Shown: piece after piece, positions 34,691-43,289 of the stretch
How positions within the stretch are numbered: position 1 is the first letter of the stretch
How the letters are laid out: every line of letters begins with the position of its first letter
Program-made: the position numbers and the translations under genes
The notes under the pieces: model-generated
What the model saw: only the letters and a program-made list of their open reading frames with translations
Told to the model about the DNA's origin: nothing
Databases searched by the model: none
Assembly: GCA_024682835.1 (NCBI GenBank)
Contig: JAIKYU010000103.1
Span: 1-64,000, forward strand
DNA length: 64,000 nucleotides
From: Lachnospiraceae bacterium
Lineage (GTDB): Bacteria; Bacillota; Clostridia; Lachnospirales; Lachnospiraceae
Reading direction: 5' to 3'

Positions 34691-34957
34691 TGGGACCGCT
34701 ATTCAGTTTTATTATTCAGTTATATTTTAGTAAACCGCAGGATGGCAGTTCTCTCGGCTGCTGCATGGGTGCTTTCCGTTTAATCATGGCGTTCGGCTGT
34801 TCCTATCCGATCTCCCGTGTACTCGCCGCCTCTGCTTTGAGGGAGGTTCGCCGCTTTGGGCTGCTTTCCGTTTTGGGAATCGGAGACTGCTCGACGTCCT
34901 TATCTGATCACCTGCAAAACTTCCGAATGACTACCTCCTGCGGATTTCCTAACTTAT
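34691..34957. other. Gene-free spacer downstream of rsgI
   Basis: 267 bp between the rsgI stop and the terminator. I see no ribosome-site-supported frame, known RNA motif or repeat here. A long open frame on the plus strand through this region and rsgI is an effect of the Glu-rich coding sequence opposite. Confidence 0.5.
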
Positions 34958-36430
34958 TCAGTTTTCTGCGTCGATTTCTTCCGATTCCTCAGCTGAATTT
35001 GTCTCCTCGGCTTCCTCGACCTCTCCTTCGGATTCGTGTTCCTCTTCCGCTTCCTCAGCTGAATTTGTCTCCTCGGCTTCCTCGACCTCTGCTTCGGATT
35101 CGTGTTCCTCTTCCGCTTCCTCCTCGGAACCGCTGCCTTCTTCCTCTCCGGGCTCCTCTTCCGAACCGGAGCCTTCACCCGCATTGGGTGAACCGCCTTC
35201 TTCGGATTCGCCGGGGGTTTCCCCGCTCTCGCTTCCCGGATCGATTCCGCCGGCTGACTCACCTTCTCCTGCTCCGGTTTCCGGACTGCTGCCCGGTGCG
35301 GTGTCGCCGCCCTTTGATCCGTTGTCGCCGGCATCGGCAACCTGAACGCCATTCGCGCCGGTATCACCTTCCTCCGAGGTCTTCTGTCCTGCCTCGCTGT
35401 CCTCTGTCACGCCGGTTTTTTCCGTCTGGGCAGGGGTCTCGGGTGCTTCCTGTGTGCTGCCGGTCTGATTGCTCTCCGCTGATTTCTTCGGCTTTTTCTT
35501 CTTTCCGTTTGCCGGTGAGGATGAAGCGGATCTGCCGGCGTCTGTCTCCGTGCTTTGCTGGATCTCGAAAGCGGTCGTCTGCGGGGCCTCCGGTGTTGCC
35601 TCTGCCACTCTTGCCGCCGCGGCAGGCTTCTGCGCAGCAGTCTGTGTCGTTGAGACCGCATTCTTATCGGTGTAACTCACAATGTCCTTCACCGCCTTGG
35701 TCTTAAAGGTGTCCACATCCCTGGAGGTGATTTCCGCCCTGGCTTCCACCGTCACCGCCTGCTTGAGCGCCGAATACCTTCCGGTGCTGATCCCGAGGCT
35801 CTGGGCCGTGTTTCTGTCCTCAATGGTCGAAGAGACAACCACAAGCTGCGCACTGACCGCCTTCTCCTCTTCTCCCTCCGCCACGGTGAAGGTCTCCTCC
35901 ACCTCACGGGCGAGCTTGTTGGTGCGCGCTTCCGAATTGCTGGAGATATCCACCAGATAGGTGTTGCCGGCAACCTGATCGCCGAAGCCCATCTCATCCA
36001 CCACTTCCCTTGTCCTGACCAGTGCCTCGGAAAGGGTGCGTCCCTTGATCTTACTGTTTACGAGCTCCTCCACGACCCGCTCCGCATCCTCGTTCATCGG
36101 CGTGATATCAAGCACGCGGTCCTTGCCGTTTAAGGAAAACTCAATCGACGGATTCACATCCACCGAGACATAGGTGAAAGCGTGTGAATTCTGTTGATAG
36201 AACGTCCCGCTCACGCAGGCCACCAGAATTGCTGCCGCCGCCGCGGCAAATGCACGAACGGCTCCCCGGAAACGCACCGTCTTCCTCACGGTCTTTTTCG
36301 TCTCTGCCGCCGTCTCCTTAAGACAGATCGTCCTGCCGATCTCAAGCTCCTGCTGCAGTCTGATGACGGTTCCGTCTTCCGCAAGCACTGCGCTACAGCC
36401 GTTATTCACTTCGAGGACTACTGCCTTCAT
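34958..36430 (-). CDS. rsgI: RsgI-type anti-sigma factor with long acidic tail
   Basis: 490 residues; the start overlaps sigI by four bases. An N-terminal RsgI_N domain (about 1-45, KAVVLEVNNGCSAVLAEDG) binds SigI. A basic stretch and one membrane helix (about 57-77) precede an outer domain with VSVDVNPSIEFSLNGKDRVL, whose Asn93-Pro94 matches the autoproteolysis site reported for RsgI proteins. From about residue 225 the tail is low complexity, first Gln/Ala/Thr/Pro-rich, then Gly/Ser/Glu-rich and ending almost entirely Glu. There is no carbohydrate-binding module, unlike the cellulosome-type RsgI proteins. A 22-residue unit is duplicated near the end. It probably releases SigI after an envelope signal; the signal is unknown. 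Confidence 0.85.
   Translation of the reverse strand: MKAVVLEVNNGCSAVLAEDGTVIRLQQELEIGRTICLKETAAETKKTVRKTVRFRGAVRAFAAAAAAILVACVSGTFYQQNSHAFTYVSVDVNPSIEFSLNGKDRVLDITPMNEDAERVVEELVNSKIKGRTLSEALVRTREVVDEMGFGDQVAGNTYLVDISSNSEARTNKLAREVEETFTVAEGEEEKAVSAQLVVVSSTIEDRNTAQSLGISTGRYSALKQAVTVEARAEITSRDVDTFKTKAVKDIVSYTDKNAVSTTQTAAQKPAAAARVAEATPEAPQTTAFEIQQSTETDAGRSASSSPANGKKKKPKKSAESNQTGSTQEAPETPAQTEKTGVTEDSEAGQKTSEEGDTGANGVQVADAGDNGSKGGDTAPGSSPETGAGEGESAGGIDPGSESGETPGESEEGGSPNAGEGSGSEEEPGEEEGSGSEEEAEEEHESEAEVEEAEETNSAEEAEEEHESEGEVEEAEETNSAEESEEIDAEN
34987..35118. repeat. 66-bp tandem duplication inside rsgI
   Basis: Two copies (34987-35052 and 35053-35118) differ at essentially one base. Each encodes 22 residues of the Glu-rich tail, one copy reading EGEVEEAEETNSA and the other EAEVEEAEETNSA. 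The period is a multiple of three, so the frame is kept. Near identity suggests a recent, length-variable repeat. Confidence 0.85.
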
Positions 36431-37188
36431 ACTGATACCTGATCCTTATACTCTTCTTTGATATAGCTGATATAGGAAGCGAGAATCGGAAAATCTCCGT
36501 GAAGAATCTCCGTCGCTGCTATAATGTACTTTCTGTGTCTCTCCAGAATCTTACGATCCACGCCGCTTTTCTCGCTGATCTGCTTCTGGGGAAGCGTGCG
36601 ATCCCTACGCATGGACGAAATCAGCTCCTCAGACTTCAGGATGGCGGCAACGGCATCCGCACACTTTTTTCTGGTCTTCTCCGCCTTGGGCGAGCACTCC
36701 GTCAGATCCATAAAGGAAAAACCGTATTCCCTGAGAAGCTGCTGGATTGCGTCGATCTCATCCTTTGCCAGGGAGCTCTCCGGTGAACTCTCCTCGTCCG
36801 CATATCCGACGAAGCCCGGTGTGCTGCGTCGAACCTGGGCATTGATGCTGTCCTCATCCTCGTCGATTTCACCGGAAAAAGCCTGCGGCTCAACCGATAT
36901 CTCCTGTGCATGCCGTGATTCCGAATTCAGGTAATCCAGGAGCCTCCTGCGGATGACCAGGGATGCGAACGGGCGGAACGGACCCTTCTCTTCTTTCCAG
37001 GTGTTCACAGCCTCAGAGAAGGCAATCAGTGCGACTGACCACTCATCATCACTGGTGGCAACAAAGTGATGCACCGTCTTAAACGCCTGGTAGAGAATAA
37101 ATCCCTTGTTCTTTTCTATCAGCTTCTCGAGTTTTTGTTCATCCTCACGGGCAGCCGCAACCTCCCCATTCAGACTCTTATTCTCCAT
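36427..37188 (-). CDS. sigI: RNA polymerase sigma factor SigI
   Basis: 253 residues from the ATG at 37188, eight bases after GGAG; the TTG one codon earlier is less likely. The region 2-like segment includes FILYQAFKTVHHFVATSDDEWSVALIAFSEAVNTWKEEKGPFRPFASLVIRRRLLDYLNSE, characteristic of SigI. A C-terminal helix-turn-helix lies around LPQKQISEKSGVDRKILERHRKYIIAATEI. SigI responds to heat or, in cellulolytic clostridia, polysaccharides. It is first in a two-gene operon with its anti-sigma factor. A TATAAT at 37257-37262 (minus strand) overlaps one arm of a perfect TAATGAGATG/CATCTCATTA inverted repeat (37208-37260). Confidence 0.9.
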   Translation of the reverse strand: MENKSLNGEVAAAREDEQKLEKLIEKNKGFILYQAFKTVHHFVATSDDEWSVALIAFSEAVNTWKEEKGPFRPFASLVIRRRLLDYLNSESRHAQEISVEPQAFSGEIDEDEDSINAQVRRSTPGFVGYADEESSPESSLAKDEIDAIQQLLREYGFSFMDLTECSPKAEKTRKKCADAVAAILKSEELISSMRRDRTLPQKQISEKSGVDRKILERHRKYIIAATEILHGDFPILASYISYIKEEYKDQVSV

Positions 37189-37433
37189 CAAGCCGTCTCC
37201 GGTTCGCTAATGAGATGATAAAAGATGCGATACTCGACATCTGCTGCAACCATCTCATTATACTATAAGATTCGGGTGGATGAATACAAAAATCGGGGCC
37301 GGGATAAAAAAAGTTTCAAATTTGTTCACGAGGATCAAAAAGCGCTCCACCTGTGGTATACTTGGGCGAAGAGCGTTCAAAAGGCACGCGGAAACAGCCA
37401 GTTACACCCTGAAAACCCGAAAAGGAAAAAACC

Positions 37434-38756
37434 ATGGAACAGATGTCCCTGTTTTCCAATACCGTACCGGAGCCCCTGGCGGCACGCTTAAGGCCAAAGG
37501 AGCTTTCGGATTATATCGGCCAGGAGCACCTGGTCGGAGAGGGCAAAGTGCTGGCCCGGCTCATCGAATCCGACCAGATTCCCTCCATGATCTTCTGGGG
37601 CCCTCCCGGCGTCGGGAAAACCACCCTGGCCAGAATCATCGCCAACAGAACAAAGGCGGGCTTTGTCGATTTTTCCGCCGTAACCAGCGGAATAAAGGAA
37701 ATCCGCGACGTGATGAAGCAGGCCGAAGAAAACCGTTTTGCGGGAGTGCGCACGATCGTCTTTGTCGATGAGATCCACCGCTTCAACAAGGCTCAGCAGG
37801 ATGCTTTTCTTCCCTTTGTCGAAAAAGGCAGCATCACTCTGATCGGTGCGACAACGGAGAATCCCTCCTTTGAACTCAACAGCGCGCTCCTTTCCCGCTG
37901 CAGGGTCTTTGTGCTCAAAGCCCTCTCCACGGCGGACATCACGAAGCTGTTGAAGCACGCTCTCACGGACAGCCGCGGATTCGGAGGACAACAGATCCGC
38001 ATTTCGGAAGAAAATCTATCACTCATTGCCCATTTTTCGAACGGAGACGCCAGAAGTGCACTCTCTGCCCTCGAAATGGTCATCACCAACGGTGACATGC
38101 AGCCGGACGGCTCCATTATCGTGACCACCGATATCATTGAACAGTGCACCTCAAAAAAATCCCTGCTCTACGACAAAAACGGGGAGGAGCATTACAACCT
38201 GATCTCGGCACTCCACAAATCCGTCCGAAACTCCGATCCCGATGCGGCCGTGTACTGGCTTGCCCGCATGCTGGAATCCGGTGAGGATCCGATTTATATT
38301 GCCAGGCGCGTCACCCGGATGTCCGCCGAGGATATCGGACTTGCCGATCCTCAGGCGATCCGGATCGCCGTCGCCGCCTTTGAGGCCTGCCGTCTGATCG
38401 GCATGCCGGAATGCTCGGTGCATCTGACCGAGGCGGTCGTCTACCTGTCCCTCGCCCCCAAGTCCAACGCGATGGAGGTGGCCTATAACGAAGCCAGAGA
38501 GGATGCGCTTAAACAGCTTTCCGAGCCCGTCCCGCTTCAGATCAGGAACGCGCCGACAAGTCTGATGTCCGACCTGGATTACGGCAAGGGATATCTGTAC
38601 GCCCATGACTTTGAGGATAAGCTCACAACTCTGCAGTGCCTTCCGGATTCCCTGAAGGATCGCTCCTATTACCGTCCGACCGGGCAGGGATGCGAACAGC
38701 AGTTTGGTGAGCGGCTTGAGGAAATCAAGCGCTGGAAACGGGAACACGGCGCATGA
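37434..38756 (+). CDS. rarA: Replication-associated recombination protein A (RarA/MgsA ATPase)
   Basis: 440 residues from an ATG preceded by AAAGGAAAAAACC. It is an AAA+ ATPase related to clamp loaders that acts at stalled replication forks. Landmarks are LRPKELSDYIGQEHLVG near 20, Walker A WGPPGVGKTTLA near 57, Walker B VDEIHRFNKAQQDAFLP near 107, sensor ATTENPSFELNSALLSRC, and the C-terminal tetramerisation region with ARRVTRMSAEDIGLADPQA. An extended -10 (TGGTATACT, 37354-37362) is a likely promoter. The stop overlaps the next gene by four bases. Confidence 0.97.
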   Translation: MEQMSLFSNTVPEPLAARLRPKELSDYIGQEHLVGEGKVLARLIESDQIPSMIFWGPPGVGKTTLARIIANRTKAGFVDFSAVTSGIKEIRDVMKQAEENRFAGVRTIVFVDEIHRFNKAQQDAFLPFVEKGSITLIGATTENPSFELNSALLSRCRVFVLKALSTADITKLLKHALTDSRGFGGQQIRISEENLSLIAHFSNGDARSALSALEMVITNGDMQPDGSIIVTTDIIEQCTSKKSLLYDKNGEEHYNLISALHKSVRNSDPDAAVYWLARMLESGEDPIYIARRVTRMSAEDIGLADPQAIRIAVAAFEACRLIGMPECSVHLTEAVVYLSLAPKSNAMEVAYNEAREDALKQLSEPVPLQIRNAPTSLMSDLDYGKGYLYAHDFEDKLTTLQCLPDSLKDRSYYRPTGQGCEQQFGERLEEIKRWKREHGA

Positions 38757-40207
38757 GCAGAAAGAAACGTCACGCCTCTCCGCTTCCGTCTTATCCCACA
38801 GGCGACGATCGGCTTCCAAAGCTCCCGGAAGAGCTGCCGGAAGCTTTTCTTGCCCGCATGGAAAGGCAGCTTTCCGAAGACGATCCGGACGGATATGCGC
38901 GCTTCCTTTCCTGCTACCGTCATCCCCCCGTGCACGCGCTTCTGCTGAACACCCTGCGGGGAGCCTGTGCCGAAAAGCTTCCTTTTACACTCTCCGCCGC
39001 ACCTGTCCCCTGGGAACCGTACGGATACTATTTCGAACTGCTGCCGGACAACCGTCCGGGAAAACACCCGCTTCATGAGGCCGGGGCCTATTACATCCAG
39101 GAGCCGAGCGCCATGCTGCCTGTCCGGGCATTTTTCTCTCCTTCCGGCCCCGGTCCGGCTGCCGTTCCCCTCTCCGGCGGGCTATCCGTGCTGGATCTCT
39201 GCGCGGCTCCCGGCGGAAAAAGCACACAGCTTGCCATGCTGATGCAGGGAAACGGGGTTCTTGTCTCCAACGAAATCCACCCCGTCCGCGCGAAAACCCT
39301 GTCGCGCAATATCGAACGCATGGGCATCCGCAATGCTGTCGTCACCAATGAGACACCGGAGCGTCTTTCCGCCTTCTTTCCCGCTTTTTTTGACCGTATT
39401 CTCGTCGATGCCCCCTGCTCCGGAGAAGGCATGTTCCGCAAAAATCCCGCCGCGGTCAGGGAGTGGTCCCCGCAGGCAGTCGACCTGTGTGCGGTCCGCC
39501 AGGAGGAAATCCTTCGCGCCGCAGTCTGCATGCTTGCACCCGGCGGTTTACTGGTCTATTCCACCTGCACTTTCGCCCCAAAGGAGGATGAGGAACAGGT
39601 CAAGCGCTTTCTCTCTCTTCATACCGATTTTGTGGAAGTAAAACAGGAGAAGCTGCTCCCGCACAAAGCACCGGGAGAAGGCCACTTCTTCGCCCTCCTG
39701 TCCGGTGACGGCGTGAGGGTGCCAAATCGTGCATCTTACGTTTTTCCCGACCGGAGGCTTCGCGATGAAACAAGTGCCTGGATCGAAAATCTGCTTTTTG
39801 ATCCGGCCTGTATTGGCTATCATCCGGAACGTCTTTTTCTATCCGGAGAGCATCTTTATCTTCTTCCGCAGGGTGTGCCCGATCTGAAAGGCCTCCGGGT
39901 GCTCCGTCCCGGCCTGCATCTGGCTGATCTTGTCACGGACAGGAACGGTCTGCGTTTTTCTCCGGCACACGCGCTCTCTCACGTCCTTCTTCCGGCCTGG
40001 GCGAAGCACTGCATCGAACTGAACGATCAGGAGGCCGCCCTGTATCTGAACGGCCAATCGCTTCGCGCGGAAGCCCTCCCGTCTTCAGCCCCGGATGCTT
40101 CACGCGATCTTCTTGTCACTTACGGCGGCTTTTCCCTTGGCTGGGCAAAAGCCGTCAACGGTCAGTTGAAAAATCACTACCCGAAAGGACTGCGAGGGGC
40201 GGTCTGA
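38753..40207 (+). CDS. RsmF-like rRNA (cytosine-C5) methyltransferase
   Basis: 484 residues, start overlapping rarA as ATGA. NOL1/NOP2/Sun family features are DLCAAPGGKSTQLAML near 150 (SAM binding), VDAPCSGEGMFRKNP near 220 and the catalytic Cys in LVYSTCTFAPKEDEEQ near 265. The C-terminal 150 residues match the RsmF-specific and PUA-like regions. It methylates a cytosine of ribosomal RNA using S-adenosylmethionine. The N-terminus LPKLPEELPEAFLARMERQL is also typical of the RsmF group. Whether the target is 16S C1407, as in E. coli RsmF, cannot be read from sequence. Confidence 0.93.
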   Translation: MSRKKRHASPLPSYPTGDDRLPKLPEELPEAFLARMERQLSEDDPDGYARFLSCYRHPPVHALLLNTLRGACAEKLPFTLSAAPVPWEPYGYYFELLPDNRPGKHPLHEAGAYYIQEPSAMLPVRAFFSPSGPGPAAVPLSGGLSVLDLCAAPGGKSTQLAMLMQGNGVLVSNEIHPVRAKTLSRNIERMGIRNAVVTNETPERLSAFFPAFFDRILVDAPCSGEGMFRKNPAAVREWSPQAVDLCAVRQEEILRAAVCMLAPGGLLVYSTCTFAPKEDEEQVKRFLSLHTDFVEVKQEKLLPHKAPGEGHFFALLSGDGVRVPNRASYVFPDRRLRDETSAWIENLLFDPACIGYHPERLFLSGEHLYLLPQGVPDLKGLRVLRPGLHLADLVTDRNGLRFSPAHALSHVLLPAWAKHCIELNDQEAALYLNGQSLRAEALPSSAPDASRDLLVTYGGFSLGWAKAVNGQLKNHYPKGLRGAV

Positions 40208-40228
40208 AACTTTTTGTTACTATTCACA

Positions 40229-40253
40229 TTAATTGTGCACTATGCACAATTAA
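40229..40253. promoter_or_regulatory. Perfect 25-bp palindrome upstream of DUF5688 gene
   Basis: Arms TTAATTGTGCA and TGCACAATTAA flank the three bases CTA. No T-run follows, so an operator is more likely than a terminator, though the site is only 22 bp after the methyltransferase stop. A further TTGTGCA lies at 40266. The rest of the 235-bp spacer shows a strong TCAGGAGG site before the next gene but no clear promoter hexamers. Confidence 0.5.
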
Positions 40254-40442
40254 ACTCTTCATTTCTTGTGCAGTTTTAACAAAGATTTTTCCATTTTCGC
40301 TGTTCTGCTGGACAATGGGCGCCACTCATGCTATGATCTGCTCACCTTTCAGGTATAAGATCCCCTCACACAACATTTCTTACGAAGTACAGGCCTATGC
40401 CGCACTTCTGTTTCTTTTCCTATTTTTTCAGGAGGTTTTTCT

Positions 40443-41159
40443 ATGCTTATGAATGCCATGCTGGCCGAAACGGCCGCAGAATTGATTGATTCGATGGAGT
40501 CCGCCGTCCTGCCGAGGTTTGTTCCGGCCGGACGAAGAGCCGATCTGGCGGACAGGGACACCGTCCTGATGCCCTGGCATGATCTCACGATTTCCTTTTA
40601 TCTTCCATTTCCGCAGGCGGAATCGGAGGACAGAACCGCCAGTATTGTGATCACGAACAAACTGCTTACGGGACGGCATCTGTCCGTTGATGAGCTGTTT
40701 GCCTGTGCCCTGCAGAATCTGACCGCCGCCTCCTATCTCGCACCTTTTCCGGAGATCCTGAACAGCCTGACCCGATTGATCGGCAGTGAGTTCCTGCCGC
40801 CGTCATGCGAAGAACCTCCCGTTCCGGTCTGGTTTGTCTCAAACAGACAGAAATGCTTCGGTGCTTCCGCCATTCTGTGTCCGGAGGTCATCCGGGAACT
40901 GCACGAGCATCTGGGCGAGCGCTTTATGATCCTGCCTGCCTCCGTCCATGAGGTTCTTTGTCTATCCCCGGATGATGACGATGCCCCCGCCCGGTATTCC
41001 GATATGGTGCGCGAAATCAACGATCAGGTCGTCGAGCCGGCGGAGCGTCTCTCCGATCACGTCTACCTGTGTACGGACGGGATCGTCACTTCTTATGAAA
41101 GAGCAGAAAGAGTCCGCCGCCCACGACGCAGGCACCGCCAAGAATATTGCCGAGCGTGA
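40443..41159 (+). CDS. DUF5688 family protein
   Basis: 238 residues from an ATG preceded by CAGGAGG. The C-terminal half carries the pattern I associate with DUF5688: SNRQKCFGASAILCPEVIREL, FMILPASVHEVLCLSPDDDD, then DMVREINDQVVEPAERLSDHVYLC. The N-terminal half (MPWHDLTISFYLPFP, VITNKLLTGRHLSVDEL) fits the same family. Function is unknown; the protein looks soluble and cytosolic. The last 25 residues (basic, RRPRRRHRQ) lie in a 74-bp convergent overlap with the formate/nitrite channel gene and do not look like family sequence, so this stop may be displaced. Confidence 0.75.
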   Translation: MLMNAMLAETAAELIDSMESAVLPRFVPAGRRADLADRDTVLMPWHDLTISFYLPFPQAESEDRTASIVITNKLLTGRHLSVDELFACALQNLTAASYLAPFPEILNSLTRLIGSEFLPPSCEEPPVPVWFVSNRQKCFGASAILCPEVIRELHEHLGERFMILPASVHEVLCLSPDDDDAPARYSDMVREINDQVVEPAERLSDHVYLCTDGIVTSYERAERVRRPRRRHRQEYCRA

Positions 41160-41868
41160 CCGGTATCAGATTATGCAGGAATGCGGCCAACGTGACGCCG
41201 AATATTGCTTCGCCGGAAGCCTGAGCCGCAAATACACCCGCCGGAATAAAGTACATGTTGGCGACGCTGTGCTCAAATCCACACAAAACAAAGAGCATGA
41301 CCGGCAGGAAGGTGCCCGCAAGCTTTCCTGCCGCATCCGTCGCCGCCATGGCAAGCCACACGGCCAGACAGACCAGAATATTGCAAAGGATCCCGCGGAT
41401 GATATCGTCCCCCACAGACAGCCCGCATTTGGACGAGGCGGTGTCATACACCGGCTGTAAGCTTCCCGCCGCCCCCCGGATGATCCCGAAGGTATGTCCG
41501 TACGCCGCACCAAGCGCCACCAGCACGCTCCCGCAGCAATTTCCCAGATAGACGATCCCCCAGTTGCGAAGCATCTGCGCGGCCGTGATCCTGCCAGCCA
41601 GACAGGAAATCAGCAGCAGACAGTTGCCGGTAAAGAGTTCCACCCCGACGGACACAACCAGGATCAGTCCCACAGGAAACACGCAGGCGGAAGCGATCCG
41701 GCCGGCCGTCCCTCCGATGCAGGCCCCGGCAATCTGACTGCCCAGCGCGCCGAAGGCAATAAAGGCACCGGCAAAAACCGCCGAGAGAAACATTTTCCCG
41801 GTTCTCATGGACACCTTGGCCTGACCGGCCGACATGTAGTTTTCCATCACTTCCTTCGATGTACGCAT
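41086..41868 (-). CDS. Formate/nitrite transporter family protein
   Basis: 260 residues from an ATG preceded by AGGAGGAAAAGGAG. FNT proteins are pentameric channels with six helices per subunit for formate, nitrite, lactate or hydrosulfide. Landmarks are FLSAVFAGAFIAFGALG near 30, VELFTGNCLLL near 77, NWGIVYLGNCCGS, and CGFEHSVANMYFIPAGV near 190, whose His is the central gating residue of the family. Substrate is not decidable. The gene overlaps the DUF5688 gene tail to tail. A TATACT with an upstream TG (extended -10) lies near 41930 on the minus strand. Confidence 0.95.
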   Translation of the reverse strand: MRTSKEVMENYMSAGQAKVSMRTGKMFLSAVFAGAFIAFGALGSQIAGACIGGTAGRIASACVFPVGLILVVSVGVELFTGNCLLLISCLAGRITAAQMLRNWGIVYLGNCCGSVLVALGAAYGHTFGIIRGAAGSLQPVYDTASSKCGLSVGDDIIRGILCNILVCLAVWLAMAATDAAGKLAGTFLPVMLFVLCGFEHSVANMYFIPAGVFAAQASGEAIFGVTLAAFLHNLIPVTLGNILGGACVVGGGLFLLFHKK

Positions 41869-41883
41869 GCTCCTTTTCCTCCT

Positions 41884-41904
41884 CTATAAAACACCGTTTT
41901 ATAG
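41884..41904. promoter_or_regulatory. Palindrome before the FNT gene ribosome site
   Basis: Perfect nine-bp arms CTATAAAAC/GTTTTATAG with a three-base centre lie directly upstream of the AGGAGG site of the FNT gene and inside its predicted leader. It could be a repressor operator or an mRNA hairpin affecting translation. Confidence 0.5.
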
Positions 41905-42011
41905 CTGGCTTACTCCCAAGTATAACACACTTTCGGTTGACAGCCACGCGTTTTTTCGGTTATGCTTTATACTGCATGCAGATAGCCTGAAGGCTCGAAA
42001 GTGAGGTTGAA

Positions 42012-43280
42012 ATGAAGATCGTCGCCATCGTTCTGTTTGTCGCCATGTATGTCCTGCTGATCGCACTGCCGAAAAGGCGGGCCGTCACAGCACTCATCAC
42101 CGCGGGAATCTTTCTGGTCACGGGTATTCTTCCCTTTGCCAAGCTGCCGACAGCGATCGACTGGAATGTGCTGATGATGATTCTCGGCACCCTGCTGCTG
42201 GTAGATTATTTCATCGATTCAAAGATGCCGAATCTGATCGCCGATCATCTTCTGGCCATCTCTCCAAACGTGATGTGGGTCACGATCCTGATGTCCCTCT
42301 TTTCGGGAATCATCTCCGCCTTTATCGACAATGTGGCGACGCTCCTCATGGTCGCGCCCGTCGGACTTGCGGTCTGCAAAAAACTGAAAATCAATCCCGT
42401 CGCCATGATCATCTCCATTGCCGTCTCCTCCAACCTGCAGGGTGCGGCCACACTCGTCGGCGACACCACCTCCATCATGCTGGCCTCTTATGCCTCCATG
42501 GATTTCAATGATTTCTTCTGGATGAACGGAAGGCCGGGCATTTTCTTTGCCGTGGAGCTTGGCGCGTTGGTTACGGTTCCGATCATGATGATTCTCTTCA
42601 GAAAGGACAGGGAACCGGTGGAATCCGATGAGCGGACCGTCGTCACGGACTATGTGCCGACCATCATGATGCTCGCGCACGTGATCCTGTTGATCATCGC
42701 ATCCTTCATCCCGGACAAGCCGGAGATCACCAACGGTCTGATCTGCATGGGCTGCGGCATCGTCGGAATCATCTGGGAATTTGCCAAAGACAGGGACCGT
42801 GACCGGGTGATCCGGGTGCTGAAGAATCTGGATTATGACACCATGCTGCTGCTGACCGGTCTGTTTGCCGTGATCGCCGGCATTACGGAGGTCGGCGTCA
42901 TCAACGATCTGGCAAAGCTGATCGCCGACCTTGGCGGCACCAATCTCTTCCTGCTGTTTACGATCGTGGTCTGGGGATCCGTCCTGATCTCGGCCTTCAT
43001 TGACAACATTCCCTATGTGGCAACCATGCTGCCCGTGCTGCAGGGTGTCACGCTGGCCATGGGCGTTGAGCCTTACCTGCTCTATTTTGGCCTTCTGTGC
43101 GGTGCCACCCTGGGAGGCAACATCACCCCCGTGGGGGCAAGCTGCAACATTGCCGGCGTCGGCATGCTCCGCAAGGAGGGCTACGAGGTCAGCTTCCGCG
43201 ATTTCGCCCGCATCGGCATTCCCTTTACCCTTGCGGCCGTCATCTCAGCCTACGTGTTTCTCTGGGTTTTCTGGAGATAA
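42012..43280 (+). CDS. Ion-transporter-superfamily permease (ArsB/NhaD/CitM type)
   Basis: 422 residues, about ten to twelve membrane helices, ATG preceded by GAGG. The internally repeated half-transporters are visible: SAFIDNVATLLMVAPVG near 100 and SAFIDNIPYVATMLP near 330, each followed by a hairpin motif (GAATLVGDTTSIMLASYA near 150; GATLGGNITPVGASCNIAG near 370). This is the signature of the superfamily that includes arsenite, sodium/proton and citrate carriers. The ion is unknown; no arsenic genes are adjacent. It is transcribed divergently from the FNT gene. A TTGACA at 41937-41942 lacks a well-spaced -10. Confidence 0.88.
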   Translation: MKIVAIVLFVAMYVLLIALPKRRAVTALITAGIFLVTGILPFAKLPTAIDWNVLMMILGTLLLVDYFIDSKMPNLIADHLLAISPNVMWVTILMSLFSGIISAFIDNVATLLMVAPVGLAVCKKLKINPVAMIISIAVSSNLQGAATLVGDTTSIMLASYASMDFNDFFWMNGRPGIFFAVELGALVTVPIMMILFRKDREPVESDERTVVTDYVPTIMMLAHVILLIIASFIPDKPEITNGLICMGCGIVGIIWEFAKDRDRDRVIRVLKNLDYDTMLLLTGLFAVIAGITEVGVINDLAKLIADLGGTNLFLLFTIVVWGSVLISAFIDNIPYVATMLPVLQGVTLAMGVEPYLLYFGLLCGATLGGNITPVGASCNIAGVGMLRKEGYEVSFRDFARIGIPFTLAAVISAYVFLWVFWR

Positions 43281-43289
43281 CGTAAAGAT

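Noticed and set aside
34690-35706. Long plus-strand open frame rich in Pro/Leu/Arg
   Set aside because: It is antisense to the Glu-rich tail of rsgI, has no ribosome site, and its composition mirrors the opposite codons.
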